From: Punica granatum
Lineage: Eukaryota > Streptophyta > Magnoliopsida > Myrtales > Lythraceae
Length of the DNA: 64,000 nt
Assembly (NCBI RefSeq): GCF_007655135.1
Contig: NC_045132.1
Span: 4,278,001-4,342,000, forward strand
Reading direction: 5' to 3'
The translations under genes and the position numbers were made by a program. How positions within the stretch are numbered: the stretch's first letter is position 1; each line of letters opens with the position of its first letter. The notes below the pieces were generated by a model that was not told where the DNA came from, did not search any database, and saw nothing but the letters and a program-made list of their open reading frames with translations. Shown piece by piece: positions 23,401 through 36,522 of this stretch.

Positions 23401-26400
23401 TTTATTGATCAGTTCATGCATTAAACCTAGTTATCAAAAAGGCAACATTGACTCATTCGATGAAAGTACCTTTTCTGCAGATATTTGGTTACAACACCAG
23501 AACCTGGAGCAAGACTCGTCTTGATCCATGGCTTTACCTGCCAAATGTTCATCCAAATCAAATATCATCCATCTATTACCGAAAAAACAAACCATGTGTT
23601 CATTTTAAAACTGAGAACACGTAAAATTCAAAAATTACTATGGGGTCCTATATCATAGATGACGTGAAAGACCAAAACAAGAAGGGGGAAAAAAATGAAA
23701 GAACACTTTCATCTTAGCCGCTAATAGAGATGGCACCTGTAATCCTCAAAAGGAGAGAATCTTACCTCCAACCCTAATTCAGAAGCCTTCTTCGCAACTA
23801 AAGCAGCACCAAGCATCACACTAGGATTCGAGGTATTCGTGCAACTCGTGATAGCTGCTATAACAACATCACCATGGCGAAGCTGTGCTGGGGTCCCTTG
23901 GAATGTAAAATCTACAACCTTTGACTGGGATTCCTTAGGCACTGCAAAACCCTGAAAGTTGGTGCAAGGAAAATAAGCCAACATGCTTTATTCAATTAAT
24001 GTCTAGGTTTCACATCTCTGAAGGCTGTTGTTAATCACGAGAGTAACACTAGTCACGAGAGTAACATAATAGAGATTCTCACCTTGAATCCGACTCTATT
24101 GTCCAAGCAAGCGTGCCAATCCACTTTCATTTCTTTCAATGGTACCCGGTCGTGAGGCCTGGATAAAATTCAGCTCTCAGAGAAAATAATTAAAGGGATA
24201 TAAAAGGCTCAACAGAACCAGGATTCTAAATCAATGAAGAGGAGTCCCAGAGATGAGAGAACTCAAGGGCAGTCAATGAGAGACTTAAATTTGAGAAGCT
24301 CAAGAATACATACAGGAATACAGCGAGGATCTAATAATTAGAAGATCACCACCCCCTCAAACCTTCCCAGGTTTCATTTCTAATAATTGCAAAAGAGAAC
24401 CTAGAAACTGTGTGATACTAAATTACCTTTTTGGGCCCGAGACACAAGGTTCGACATCCTTCAGATCCAATTCCATATATGAAGAATATGTTCGCTCCAC
24501 CATGGGCTGCTTCAACCAATAATTCTTGGTAAGGATTTCATCGGGTTTCTTAACCTTTCAACTATACAAAAAACATAATTGGACATGAAATGCGAGTATG
24601 AGATTTCACAAGTTCTCACCTCACTGTAGTCTACAAACATCTTGTTTGCCCGCAAATAAGACTCTATCATGGAAACCTACATGAAACATACAATTTGTAA
24701 GCAAATAAACCCCATTACTCTTCATGAAACTTCTGGCAATGACTCACAGTTTCTGCGCTTCTTCCAGTCAATTTGAGGTACTGAAGGGTGACATGATCAA
24801 CCGGGAAGAAACCCATTGTTGCTCCATACTCGGGAGACATGTTGGCTATTGTGGCACGGTCTGCCAGCGAGAGCTCACTCATGCCCTCTCCTGCAAATGA
24901 GAGTCCATAAACGATTAGCACAAGTGAGGACCAGAAATTACTCGAAATTCATCAAATGTGCTAGTTTTCCTTTTGTATTTTGTAAAACTTTCCCCTTTTC
25001 CTGGATTTCAAGAAAAGAAATGAAATAAGCCACAAACAGGAATCAACTTGCATACCATGAAACTCCACAAACTTGCCAACAACTCCATGCTTCCTCAGCA
25101 TTTGGGTAACAGTCAGGACCAAATCAGTAGCTGTCACACCATTTCTGAGTTTTCCCGTTAATTTGAATCCAACAACACCAGGAATGACCATGCTCATAGG
25201 CTACACAATATAAACATAAAAAAGCTTCAAGACAGTTAATTTGGACAATGTTATTATCCAGTCAGTAAGTTTCAGATATCATACTTGACCAAGCATTGCA
25301 GCCTCAGCTTCAATTCCTCCAACTCCCCACCCAGCAACACCCAATCCATCAATCATGGTCGTGTGGGAATCAGTCCCGACTACGCTATCAGGGTAGAGGA
25401 TGCCATTTGTACTGAAAACGACTCTCCCAAGATATTCTAAGTTCACCTGCAAATCAAAATGCATGAAACAGTCAATTTAACAAAGTGTGCATTTCAGGAA
25501 AGCAGGAAGCTATCTGCCTTCATCCTACATGTATGTAGATTGGTTACCACAGACAACCTGCCAGGTTAGACATTCTAGCCCCCATTTTAAACGAACTGAG
25601 ACCCAGTAAATGAACTTCATGAAGAGACGCCAACTTTCCAGGATTTGCAGAACTTATGTGGCAACCAAAAGAAAAGCTATATTGACCTTTCCATGCTCCG
25701 AAACACAAAAATGCTGCCAGTACCTGATGGACAATTCCCGATCCAGGAGGAACCACAAGCATGTTGTGGAATGCATTAGATCCCCACTTAAGAAAACCAA
25801 ACCTTTCTTTGTTCCTGTGGAATTCGAGTTCCATGTTTGCTTGCACAGCATTCTCTGATCTAGCCACATCAACCTGAACAGAGTGATCGATCACAAGATC
25901 TACAGGAACCTGCAAGCAAAAGAATCTGCAAATGAACCTACTGGACCCATTTTCAAGATGAAATCGACATAAATTTGCGAGTTCTGCATCCATTCAAACT
26001 TGAAGAATAACTGTCCTTCATTGAGAGTAAAGCCCGAATTGAAAATGAACTCAGTTCGAGAAAAAGCTAAAGCTAACACTGAATGCACAGAAGCAAGCTC
26101 ACCAGTGGGTTAATCTTGTTCGGATCACCTCCAAGGCTATTCATCGCATCACGCATACAAGCCAAATCCACGACAGCTGGAACCCCAGTAAAATCCTGAT
26201 AAAACAATCACAGAATGCCACTTAAATTTCTCCAAGGAAAAGTATTGAACTATGAATTATCTGTAGCATAAGCAGGTTTGAAGAGAGTTAAAAAGGGTTC
26301 TATACCTGAAGCAGCACCCTCGCGGGCTTGAATGGGATTTCAACCTGCTTAGGGGAAGTGTTTTCCCAGTCAATGATCTTCTCGACATCCTTACTTTTGA

Positions 26401-27019
26401 CCTGAAACTCATCGCAGTTCCGAATAGCCGATTCAAGAAGAATCCGAATCGAGTAGGGCAGCCTATCTGCAACATCACCATCAAAACCGACCCCACCATC
26501 AACAATCCTTAACTTTTGCTGAATTATACCATACCCAGTTCTTCAAGAAATATACCATAAATTGAAACGAGACATTTTCCCAGCAAGAAACCACAAGACA
26601 GAGCATATAAGAGAAAAGGACAAGACAGCAGAGATTCAAGAAAAACCATGATCCTCGATAACCCATAACCGAGAAAAGACATCCAAAAAGGGGAAAAAAA
26701 AATATCAATCCTTTCTAGTCCATTTCAACTTATTGCTCGAGGAAATAAATCTACGAACTTTCAGCGCGGGAAGGAAAAAGGGCAGTGACCGACCGATTCG
26801 AGGGTCGTTGAGGGACGGCAAGCTGTAGTACTTGCCGAACTCGCCGGCACCGCCGGGCTTCTCGAGGGTCTTGAGTATGCTCTTGAATGGATTCTCGAAA
26901 GCTGCCCACCAACCAAATCAGCACAATTAATGAAAACCGAAGCTGCTAAGCCATACGTGTACAGACAGAAGATAGAAATGAACAACTGAGGAGACTGAAG
27001 CTGGTGGGTATATACCCAT
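20470..27019 (-). CDS. ACO: Aconitate hydratase (cytosolic-type), complete
   Basis: Interconverts citrate and isocitrate through cis-aconitate with a [4Fe-4S] cluster. Twenty exons join in frame to 901 codons: 27019-27016, 26901-26794, 26466-26306, 26195-26103, 25909-25724, 25446-25285, 25200-25056, 24890-24748, 24676-24620, 24506-24427, 24158-24083, 23951-23766, 23537-23470, 23386-23268, 22678-22557, 22432-22334, 22165-21686, 21133-21035, 20937-20695 and 20544-20470. Cluster cysteines are in [10 protein letters not shown] (about residue 442) and [10 protein letters not shown] (about 508 and 511). The active-site segments [14 protein letters not shown] and [14 protein letters not shown] are present. 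The length matches plant ACO1-type proteins (about 898), and the start MAFENPFKS leaves no room for a mitochondrial transit peptide. The first exon carries only ATGG of coding sequence. Many plant aconitases are dual-located or bind RNA; the sequence does not decide this. Confidence 0.96.
21260..21609. mobile_element. MITE in aconitase intron 17
   Basis: A 350-bp AT-rich element with imperfect terminal inverted repeats (gcgtttggttttcgag at the left; the reverse complement of the right end reads tcatttggttttcaaat) and flanking agctt on both sides (21255-21259, 21610-21614), a candidate 5-bp target duplication. Inside, a block with atgtatatatagatgtgaaa is duplicated with period 52 (21361 and 21413). 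It lies between exon 17 (ends 21686) and exon 18 (starts 21133). Confidence 0.7.
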
Positions 27020-28093
27020 GAAATGATTGAGGGGTAAAGATCCGATCAAATCTCCAGAGGAAAAGGGAGACTTGGAGGTTTTAGGATGAGATCTACAGAA
27101 AGCGAGACAGACAGAGCGAGAAAGGGAGCGACAGAGCAGAGACAGAGAGGTTAGAATATCATTGCAGGGGGGGCCTCCCACAGAAAAATCCTTTTTTTTT
27201 TCCTTAATATAATTTTGGGGACCGGAGATGCTTTAAGTGAGGCGATTCTCGAACTGCCTTCCCATCTAGCAATCATGGATAACATATGATGAATATCAAT
27301 ATATATATATATATATATACATATATATGACCAAGTAAAGTCGGATCTCGTTATGTATCGTGAGAAAGTACTGAAATCGTAAGTTTTTTCATTGTCACAT
27401 TTAAGTATGTGAAAGATCGTTCTAAAGATTCTCTTGTGAGTGACGACGTTTAAGAAAATGTGATCAAGTTGTAGACGTTTCCTTAATCAAAATGTTGCGA
27501 GGTCGATGCTTATACTAGAATTCATTTATTTCCATTTATTTTACTTGTCTCTTTATTAACCTTATTGATCCTCTCTATTATAATGACAATTGTATTTTCT
27601 AGATGAGATAAAAGCTACATTCTTAATTCTAGAGAAGGTATTGGGTAATCTTATTTCGTTAAGTGACGTGAGGAATATTCAATTAAATTGTATGAGAAAA
27701 GAAAATTGATGTTAATCACTCGAATAATTACCATAATTATTTATCATTAAAGAATTTTTATTATCTCCATCATCATGTCAATATGAAATGTGATCATTTA
27801 AGATTTTATCATAATTCACTTACTGAAAACAATTCTTTTTTGAGCGCTGACTATTGGCAATATGATCAAGTTTCCATTAAGTGAATCATAACCTTTAAAT
27901 TTTTATTTTACTTTTCTTTCTTATGTATATACATAAATATATGGAATGTTTTTTGTTTTGGTATATTATTATTATTATTATTATTACTACTACTATTACT
28001 AAATATAAGGAGAATAATTGTTTCGAATCTTACCTTTTGGTCCTTTCTTATTATTTAATTTTAAGCAGAGCTCTTGCTTGTCATTAAAATTGG
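27020..28093. other. Aconitase upstream region and AT-rich spacer
   Basis: About 27020-27170 is CT-rich on the minus strand and is likely the 5' leader of the aconitase gene. Beyond it is AT-rich DNA with a TA microsatellite at about 27299-27320 and an ATT/ACT array at about 27966-27998. No gene seen. Confidence 0.55.
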
Positions 28094-28490
28094 GATTAAT
28101 CACTTAGAAAAATACTACATTTAAACTTTTTCCTAAATATAGTACGATCTTTGAAAAACAATACAAAAGGCATGATCTTTGAATTTTTTTCTAAATATAA
28201 TATGATCTTTAAAAAATAGAGTAGAATGCACGACTTTTAGGCATGATCTTCTTTTTTGATGTGCTAAAATGGCAGCTAAACCTTAATGTTGTGTGTTTCT
28301 ATACTATTTTTTAAAGGTCATGTTATATTTAAGAAAAAGTGCAAGGATTGTGTCTTTCTATGCTACTTTCCAAAAATCATGCTATATTTAAGAAAAAAAT
28401 ACAAATGTCGTGTCTTTTTATGCTATTTTTTAAAAGTCGTACTATATTTAAAAAAAAATGTAAATGTCGTACTTTTCTAAGTGATTAATC
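28094..28490. mobile_element. MULE-like MITE with long TIRs
   Basis: A 397-bp near-palindrome. Both ends begin gattaatcacttagaaaa, and the arms stay similar for about 140 bp. The flanks are attaaaattgg (28083-28093) and attaaaatgg (28491-28500), a 10-11 bp near-direct repeat consistent with a Mutator-type target duplication. The arms carry roughly 60-bp subrepeats with atttaagaaaaa and tttaaaagtc motifs. Confidence 0.8.
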
Positions 28491-28615
28491 ATTAAAATGG
28501 TGAGCTAGGGTTGTTGTGCATTTGATGTCACCATGAGTCAATGCTTGAAATGGAAAACACGTCAAATTCTAAATCGAAAAAGTGTTCAAATATCGAGAAA
28601 AATATATATTTTTTT

Positions 28616-29014
28616 AAAAAGATGTTATTACCCCATATATCTCATGGTTTCAGCGGATTCTCAAATCTATAATATACTTTAAAAATTATTCAGAATATCT
28701 CAAGGTTTACATTTGGTTCGAAATCTATCCCACCGTCAATTTATTTGTTAATGAAACGTAAGTAGGCTCCAAACTTATCCCATGATTTTTGTTTTTTTCC
28801 TCAAACCTATCCCAGTTAAAGGGCTACAATGGCAAGAATGGATCCACTTACGTTCCATGTCAGCAACATTGTTAAATGTTGAAGAAAGATATAATGGCGA
28901 GATAGATTTATAATCAAATGTAAATCATAGGATATATTTGGTAATTTTTAAAGCATAGAATATATTTGAGAATCCGGTGAAACCATATGATATATGGCGT
29001 AATTTCCTCTTTAA
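28616..29014. mobile_element. Inverted-repeat MITE
   Basis: Left arm attaccccatatatctcatgg..ttctcaaatctat and the reverse complement of the right arm attacgccatatatcatatgg..ttctcaaatatat align over about 120 bp. The element encodes nothing. No clear target duplication. A related end is at 29571-29651. Confidence 0.75.
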
Positions 29015-29570
29015 ACAATGATCCCTTTTCTCAACTGTAAATGAGACCTTGAACTTAGTACGAAATTTTTTTTAAAAAAATTTTAACTAATAAGACTCAT
29101 AGACAGTCCCACCACGAGATATGAACCTGAAAAATCTAGGTTTCTAGGTAAAGACGTATGCCATATCATTTAGTAATATAAATATAGGGATGTTATAAGG
29201 TGACAATTTATGACCTTAATAAGATGGTTCTTTCTATTGAAAGGTGCGGTACTTTTTTTAAATGCCTAGTACTTTCAAAATATATTATTATACTAACGCC
29301 CAAAATCAAAGTACTACCATGGCGTTTGGTTCACTGGATGAAATTGAGGGGGAGTAGAATTGAAAAAAAAGGATGAAATTTGAATGATTAGAATTGAAAT
29401 TCTAATTCAAAACCTATATTTGGTCGGATCTCGGAATTAACACGGAATGGAATCAGAATAATTAGAGGGGACTGAAATTCCCTCCTTTCCAAAAATCAAA
29501 ATATAAAATTAAGAAATTATTTTTTTTAACAAATTAAGAAATCAAACCTATGATTTTTTTGTAAATCATG

Positions 29571-29651
29571 GGTCTTTCTGGGTAATTTTTAAACCATTAG
29601 ATAGATTTGAAAAATGAATGATACCGTGGAATATATGGCGTAATAACCCCT
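29571..29651. repeat. Relic end related to the MITE at 28616-29014
   Basis: gggtaatttttaaaccattagatagatttga..atatatggcgtaat parallels the right arm of the neighbouring MITE (ggtaatttttaaagcatagaatatatttga..atatatggcgtaat). Only this end was found. Confidence 0.6.
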
Positions 29652-32250
29652 TTTTGAAACTATATAATTAGTTTTATATTATATATCTTTATTCATATAT
29701 TCAAATTAATTTATCATTTTTTTTGTCTTTATTAATTCACATTATTAATTGTACCAATTCTCCTTTACTTAGGTACTAGTGTTTTTAGCCTGTGCGTTGC
29801 AGGTTCTTTTTTATATATCTTTCCATCATTTTTATTGTAATTATTTATATTTTGAAACACTAATTTTTAATTAAAAATGAAAGCAGATGCTAGAATAACC
29901 CTTTGAATTGAACGATGTAGTAAAGGAACTAGCTGCTATCAAGACTAAATGAGATAATAATTTTTATTTTTAATTTTCATATAATAATGTTTAATATTTT
30001 TTTATTAAAAATTAGAGTAAATTAGTTATTTTAATAATAGTTTGAAACTAGTTTTTTCAATTAATATGCATCATATATTTAAGTCAATTAAAAATATAAA
30101 TATGCCATATAGTTTCGCAATTAAAACAAAAATTTCTTTTACTTTTTTTATTTAAAGAGTGCTTATGACATTCTTATTTTTAAGTTTTATTTTTTGTTCT
30201 ATTTATGAGCTTATATTCATATTAGTGTCATCAGTTTTTCTGTAGGACATATTTTGTTATGAAAATCGTATATATGATCAATTAAATTTTTTCATGGTGC
30301 TTATATTTTCTTTTTTGGCCAATTCTTTATATTTTTATTTGTATATAAATTAACTATAATTTAATTTGTAGTGCTTGTCTCAGACTTGTTCTCAAGTCTT
30401 GTCCAATTAAAATAAATATTTGTTTCGCGCTTTTTTTCTAATGTTTGTATAAGACTTGTTTGTTGTATCTTAAAAATTATTATATTACTATTATAGTTAT
30501 TTTATTTAGAATAACATTTTATTTATTATAATTTTCAATTCATGAAATTTAGTTTTTATAATATTAGGATTATTTATTATATTAGGACACTTATTATAGG
30601 CATAGTCTATTTTAACATATACATATGATATGAGAGTTACATTTTCCCGTTTAATGCATGGATGTTTGACGGTGTTTATTTTGCTCAAATATGTGTTAAA
30701 ATATTATCAAAATTAACAAATTCTAATTGAAAGATTTTATGTAATGACATAATTGTATTTTGGGAACTCAAATAATGAATGAATTATACAAATGTGAGAA
30801 AAATATAATTAATTCTTTTACCAAGTGATTTCTTTTATGAATATTTGCATTTTCAATTTGCATCAAATTTAGTTTCATAAGTAAATTGTATATTTTTATA
30901 AATATCATATTAATGACTTTCATGTTGTATAAAAATATGAAAATAGATCTTTTCAAGTTTTTACTTAAATAATAAAAACTAATATATTAAACATTGTACA
31001 TTATACTTCTTCATTGGAATATTATCGATGTTATATATATATACACACACACATAAACTCAATTGCTACAATTATAATATAAGAGCAAAAAGATTATTTA
31101 AGAAATATCCATGTCTTAGGAAACTAAAATCATTAGATAATAGAAACGAAAGAAATCATTATATCAATTGATAAATAATCTCCATGGAATTAAGGCATTC
31201 ATGAACACATTAAGTTTTAAATCATCAAAATGAAAAAAAAGAAGAAGAAGAAATATCCATGTAGAAGGAGCAAATTGTTTCAATCATATTAATAGAGGAC
31301 GATCACAGAAAAAAATAGTACTAACATACATAAATATATATTCAATACCTTTAGAATTACGATTTCAACTATTGGATTACACGTAACTAATAGAATATGT
31401 AAATTTTAACATATTAATTAATTCTAAAATCAAGCAATACTAAAACCCCTGTGCTTATATGTGAGTCTAGACATTCACATATTGAGGTGTTCTTTCAATG
31501 ACAGAAGCAACAACAATTTTAAAAAAAATAATTTTTGTTCACGCCAATTAATTCATGACATGATATTATAGACGAATAATCACATTATATATGTTGCATG
31601 GAATGTGCGTTAATTTGAAGATGAAACAGTAAATAATCTTTGGCCAGAATTTTAAAATGATACTTATTGAAATATCATGAGTCACCAATCTAGGCAAAAA
31701 CTAATAAGTGGCGGAGGTATTTTAGGAAGAAAAATGGGAGAAACAACGTAGAGGAGATCGTACTTTTATATATAGCATATAAAGTTCTTAGCATCAGATT
31801 ATTGAAAAAAAAAGTTCTCTTTGTTCCCACCAACTACGTAAAGAAATTCTCTTCGAAGTTCATTTAGGTTTCTTTGCAAGTCATATCGGCATGAGTAGAA
31901 TTTACTATCAATTACATCACAGCGAGCCAGGCACAATGATGAGACAAAGAATGTTGAGCATGATGAGATAACGAATGTTAAGAACGAACATATGGATGAG
32001 TAAAATTTTGAAGTTATAAGCCAATACAAAAATATAGTGCAAACGTACTTGTAGTGAAGGGCTAACTCAGTTGAGACGGATGAGAGGTAATGAAATGTAA
32101 AAAATAGGCGATAAACAGAAAGAGCTATATATATAGTAAAAGTGAGCAATCAAAAGTCACGAGCCTGAAAAAGTCAAGAGGATACGAGAATACAATGACA
32201 TTTTTGAAATAATTAAAATTAGAGAAACACCTAATACTTTTATATATGGA
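29652..32250. other. AT-rich intergenic DNA
   Basis: Very AT-rich, with no gene-like frame. It holds a motif family copy (actagtg..gcctgtgcgttgcagg near 29773), a TA/CA microsatellite near 31033-31054 and poly-A/T tracts. Confidence 0.6.
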
Positions 32251-32394
32251 ATGGATAGATTTCTTTTTTTTTTTTTGAGTTTTTACAATATTCTTAAAAT
32301 TCTCCTTTTTTTTTCCAACTCTTTTAAGTCGGATCCAAATAAGGTAATAGATGATTCGGTTAATCCATCCAGACAAAATAATCTGGTTGTTAGG

Positions 32395-32993
32395 GTCGGA
32401 CCGGTGTTTTCCGGTCGGCAATATTCTCCAACTCCGCCAGGCCTCTCCAGCTGGATACCAGACCCGACCTCGTATCCTCCGCTCTCCATCTTTATGAATC
32501 CATTGCCCGTCTGAGAATCATTTGATTCATGACCGTTAAGCTCAAACGCATATAAGTAATCAAGCCGCGCGAAAAACGAATAGTGCGTACCTTGTGATGC
32601 TGCTTGTCGATCGAGCCGAGCTCCTTGTAGTGCTTTGTCTCCACATATTCGTCCGCGATCACTGGAGCCACCTCTCCCTCTTTGGAGAATATGACTTATC
32701 GATATGTGAGATGATCCATCAAATTACAATTAGAAAAACTGAAAATTCATAATCAGTTCCAGATTATTGATAATTTGATGTCACCTGAGATTGAGATTGG
32801 AGGTTGGGTGCGATGAAGCGGAACACGGGAAAATTCCGTCTGACGTGACCTGCGCTGAGTCCGACTCGCTACGGCTCAGCTTGGCAGGCCGCTTGGGGCT
32901 GATGAAGTCGAACTGCACCCCGACCAGATCAGCATTCCAGAGCTAATGCTCAACATCCAGCACCTCATTACTCCGGCTTGGCTTTGCCGCCAT
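32395..32993 (-). pseudogene. Decayed MEE59-like gene copy
   Basis: The minus strand starts ATG at 32993 and reads MAAKPSRSNEVLDVEH, then an in-frame TAG, then a weaker segment (FISPKRPAKLSRSESDSAQ) to a GT donor after 32785. A second exon at about 32690-32591 reads EYVETKHYKELGSIDKQHHK with a GT donor. A third begins at 32510 as TGNGFIKMESGGYEVGSGIQ and then runs into unrelated sequence. The order MAA.P.RSDEVLD, KRP.K..RSESDS, Y.KEL.SIDKQHH, TG.GFIK is the layout I remember for Arabidopsis MEE59 (At4g37300), a small protein of unknown function. The stop and degenerate tail argue for a pseudogene. Identification is from memory and should be searched. Confidence 0.55.
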
Positions 32994-33227
32994 GGTCAGG
33001 CAACGTTGGTTTTGCATAGCTGACTTGAAGGTTGGAATTGTCTTCGCTCCTCTGTTTTGTGATCAATCTCAAAGAACAGCACATGTGCATATAAAAACAC
33101 AGAGAGATATATGTAACCGAGAACACACAGAGATATGATCTGTGTCTTCTCGAGAAAATTTATTGACTTATGTTCTAACTTCAGTTTCCATGGGAGGTTT
33201 CGGTTGCTAGGTATACCAAAAATCGAT

Positions 33228-33339
33228 CAACCAGGAGTTAAGAAGTTGCTCAAGAATACTACGTGGTAGACTCACATCGCACGAACGGAAGCTCCTCCTC
33301 GCACGAGCTCGGGGAACCTACTTTAAATACCTATAATAG
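33228..33339 (+). repeat. LTR-like dispersed repeat, copy B
   Basis: The same unit as 9224-9338 (ctacgtggtagactcacatc, cacgaacgga, tttaaatacctataatag), with visible scattered differences. Downstream to about 33500 the CT-rich leader-like DNA could be the rest of an LTR. Confidence 0.6.
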
Positions 33340-36128
33340 ATTATGTATATCATTCTTCCTTTTCTTAATTCGGGTGACGTTTAAACAGCTTTTACTATTT
33401 AATTCTCTTTTTATATTCTCGTCTTAGTCGTTCTCCTTTCTACGGTTCTCTCCCTCAATTGAGTCAATTGGATATATATAATATTTTGCGAGAGAGCCCA
33501 TTAAGAGATCCTTACCCCCAACGTGAGTTTCCAGCCCAATAAAAGGCCTTTTAAGCTTTTCAATTTAGTTTTCCTAATCATAAATTCTTCTGTAATTCTA
33601 CTGGTGAATATTGTCGTAAAGGAGCACTAATATAATAGAATTGAAAAAAAAAGGGGGGTTCAATGGACTTATCACACATGATAGTAGGCGCATGAATTTG
33701 TATAATGATATAATTTGTTTTTTTTTTGCCCACATCATTATAAGAAAAGATTCATTGAATAAAATGATCAAAAATCTTTTTGCTTTTTCTTCGCCATGTG
33801 TCATGAACAGTTGAAGGTTTTCTGTTTTCTAATATGCCTTCAGGAAGTAAGATAAGATTTGATGAATAAAGGAAATTTTCTAATACACATCAACTTTTAT
33901 TAATTAAGCAAAAGGAACGTATTCCATTCTCGAATCGATGGTATTTGATACACATATTCATGGTAGCATAAATTAATTTACCTTGAGAAACCTTTCAAAT
34001 TCAACCCAACATGATCAGGTTTCCAACATGAATTTTTCCCATCAGAGTACCACAAACTTGTCATTACTTTTATTTTCAAGAAAAACTGTAATTAACACCC
34101 AAAAAAAAAAGTAAAACTGTAAAAGTGATCAATGTTCCCCAAATCCAGTACTAATTATAAAGAGAAAGCCTTCCCTAAAAGTATACGTACAAGAATGTCC
34201 TTGAAAAATTTCAAGAAACCAAATATGCAAATAAATGAATCAAAGTGAAGACAACGGGGGGAAAAAAACTTCGGAAAAAATCTTCTGGCTTTCACGATAG
34301 AAAAACTACCCACGTTCAATGTAACTATCCATGTTCTCGGCAATTTTTTTTTCATAGGATAATATATTTAGATATTTTATAAAGAGAAATATAAGAAAGA
34401 GTTACCAATAGAAAATTTGAGGGGAAAAAGTAGTGGAAGTAAAAGTAAACCCTTTTTTAAATTCTTTTTCTTGATTGTTTTAGTTCTTTCAAAATGCAAT
34501 TTATGCGTGTAGCACGATTGAATCGCATCTAGTATTATTAAATTTATAACCTAATAATATAATATATTATATATTTCGTTGTCACTTGTTTATCTCATCA
34601 GTTCCATTCACCATCAGCCTAAGATGGGCAAATACTCTGAATACTTGCGCGTTTCTCAATCGCATGCACCAACGTGATTAATTCAAAATAAGAAGTATAT
34701 GAAAGCGTGATTCAATCTGTAATTTGCATGAAGTACAAAGTAGATTTGTTCTGCCAATTTCTTGAGGGCTTACTCTTACAATCCATTCTTTGTTTTTTTT
34801 TTTTTCATTTTCAGACTAGTGTATTAGCACGTGCATCAGGTGTTTTCGTTTTGCTATTGAAGTATCACATATCTTAAATAAAATTAGTATGTTATTCATA
34901 TATTATATATATATATATATGTATTTATATATCATTAAACTCACCATGGAACTTTGTGTAGGTGTAATATGAGTTCAGAATTCTCTTACACTTTAAAAAC
35001 ACTTTTATTCAGTCGGCCATGATGCACACACCTAGAATGTGAAATAAAATTCATACGAAAATGGGAATATAATCCTTTAATGCAGGTATATTATTTTATA
35101 ATAAAAAAAATTAACTGCATTTTACCCTCTAATCCTTTCCATAAGATGATTTGCATCTGTTTGTCATTATTGTGTGAAAAACATATAATGACCTGACTGT
35201 TTTGGCAATATACTTCCACATGACCATTCTGTCATATACCAGTCACCAAATGATAGGTGTAATCTTATTTCTTTGTTTTAATTTTCAACTTAATTTCAAG
35301 TGTTAATGAACTAATTAGTTATAAGTTATAACCATGGAGACTAATAGACACAAATGTCAAGACTATATGAGACTTAAAACGAGATATTTTGAAGTAATCT
35401 ATTTTGCCAGAAGAAAAGAAAGAAAAAGAGGGGAAGACTAAGATTATGCAGTAGTCTCAATACTGTTATGCATTATTAATTAGTATATCGAGTTGAACAA
35501 AAGACGATTAGGTGTATGACACGTTCTGATGGTATATAGTAGCTTAAAGATTGTATTAACTCAGCTAAGCCCAACCGAGAGAGGCGACTATATATCATAA
35601 TGACTTATCTTCGATAATAATAATAGCCGGAGAGTTCAGTTGCTATATGACTTTCGCGCCACATTTTAGAGAACTCACTAGATCACTCTCTATGAAGTCG
35701 AACTTGTACAGTAATTTTCAGTTACAAAAAAGGTAGACTCCAGATATAAAAATATGTGATGGTCGTAAGGCATAACCACCAAACGTGACATATAATCATT
35801 GTGATTCACAATTTTTACGAATTATACGAGTAAACTTGGAACGGAAGTGGAGAATTAATAACATATCCAAACAAGTATGTTCCAAATCATGGAAAACACT
35901 CTAAATACACTTCATTTTATTCACCAGATTCATTTTTTTTTCCAGCATATATAACTAATATCCTTACTCGTCTATATCTAAATAAGAGTATGTGGCAGCA
36001 GGAAATTTCAGACATATCCTGAAAGAAGGAAAATTGAAGGCCAGGAGACGAGCTTGTTTTATAGATAATGTTTTCTAGATATGAATAAAGCAGCATGACC
36101 CCATGTGATCCGCCTAAGGCAACTTCAA
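33340..36128. other. AT-rich intergenic DNA
   Basis: No gene seen. Contains a T tract near 34791-34805, a motif copy (gactagtg..gcacgtgcatcagg near 34816) and a TA microsatellite at about 34902-34920. Confidence 0.6.
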
Positions 36129-36130
36129 TA

Positions 36131-36522
36131 GACAAAATAGACGATTTGGTCCCTCAAAGATGCTGCTCATGGCAAGTTCATCCCCGAAAGATTTTCCCTA
36201 TACTATTTGGTCCGGCCGTTTGAAACCTTTGGACTAATTGGTCCTTTTGTTCCAAACATTGCAAGTCCCTGACGGAAATTGTACTAGACGCCGGGAGCAA
36301 CGAACAGAAGTCGCCCCTGCTCATCTTCTTCACGCATTCCCGTCGAATTTCCCCCAAATCGAGCAAACCCTGAGATCTTCCGATTCCCTAGTGTTCTTCC
36401 TCCAGCCGCCGCAAGCTTTCTGGTGGTTGTTTTTCGGAGAGAAGCCCGACAGCTGCTCCAGGTTCTGCTTCCTCATTCTGGTTCTGGTGTGTTGCTCGTC
36501 TGCTGTGTTTGTTGGTTCTGCT
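36131..36522 (+). repeat. Left TIR of MULE
   Basis: Begins gacaaaatagacgatttggt and mirrors 44058-43667 with few mismatches and a single-base indel. Confidence 0.95.
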
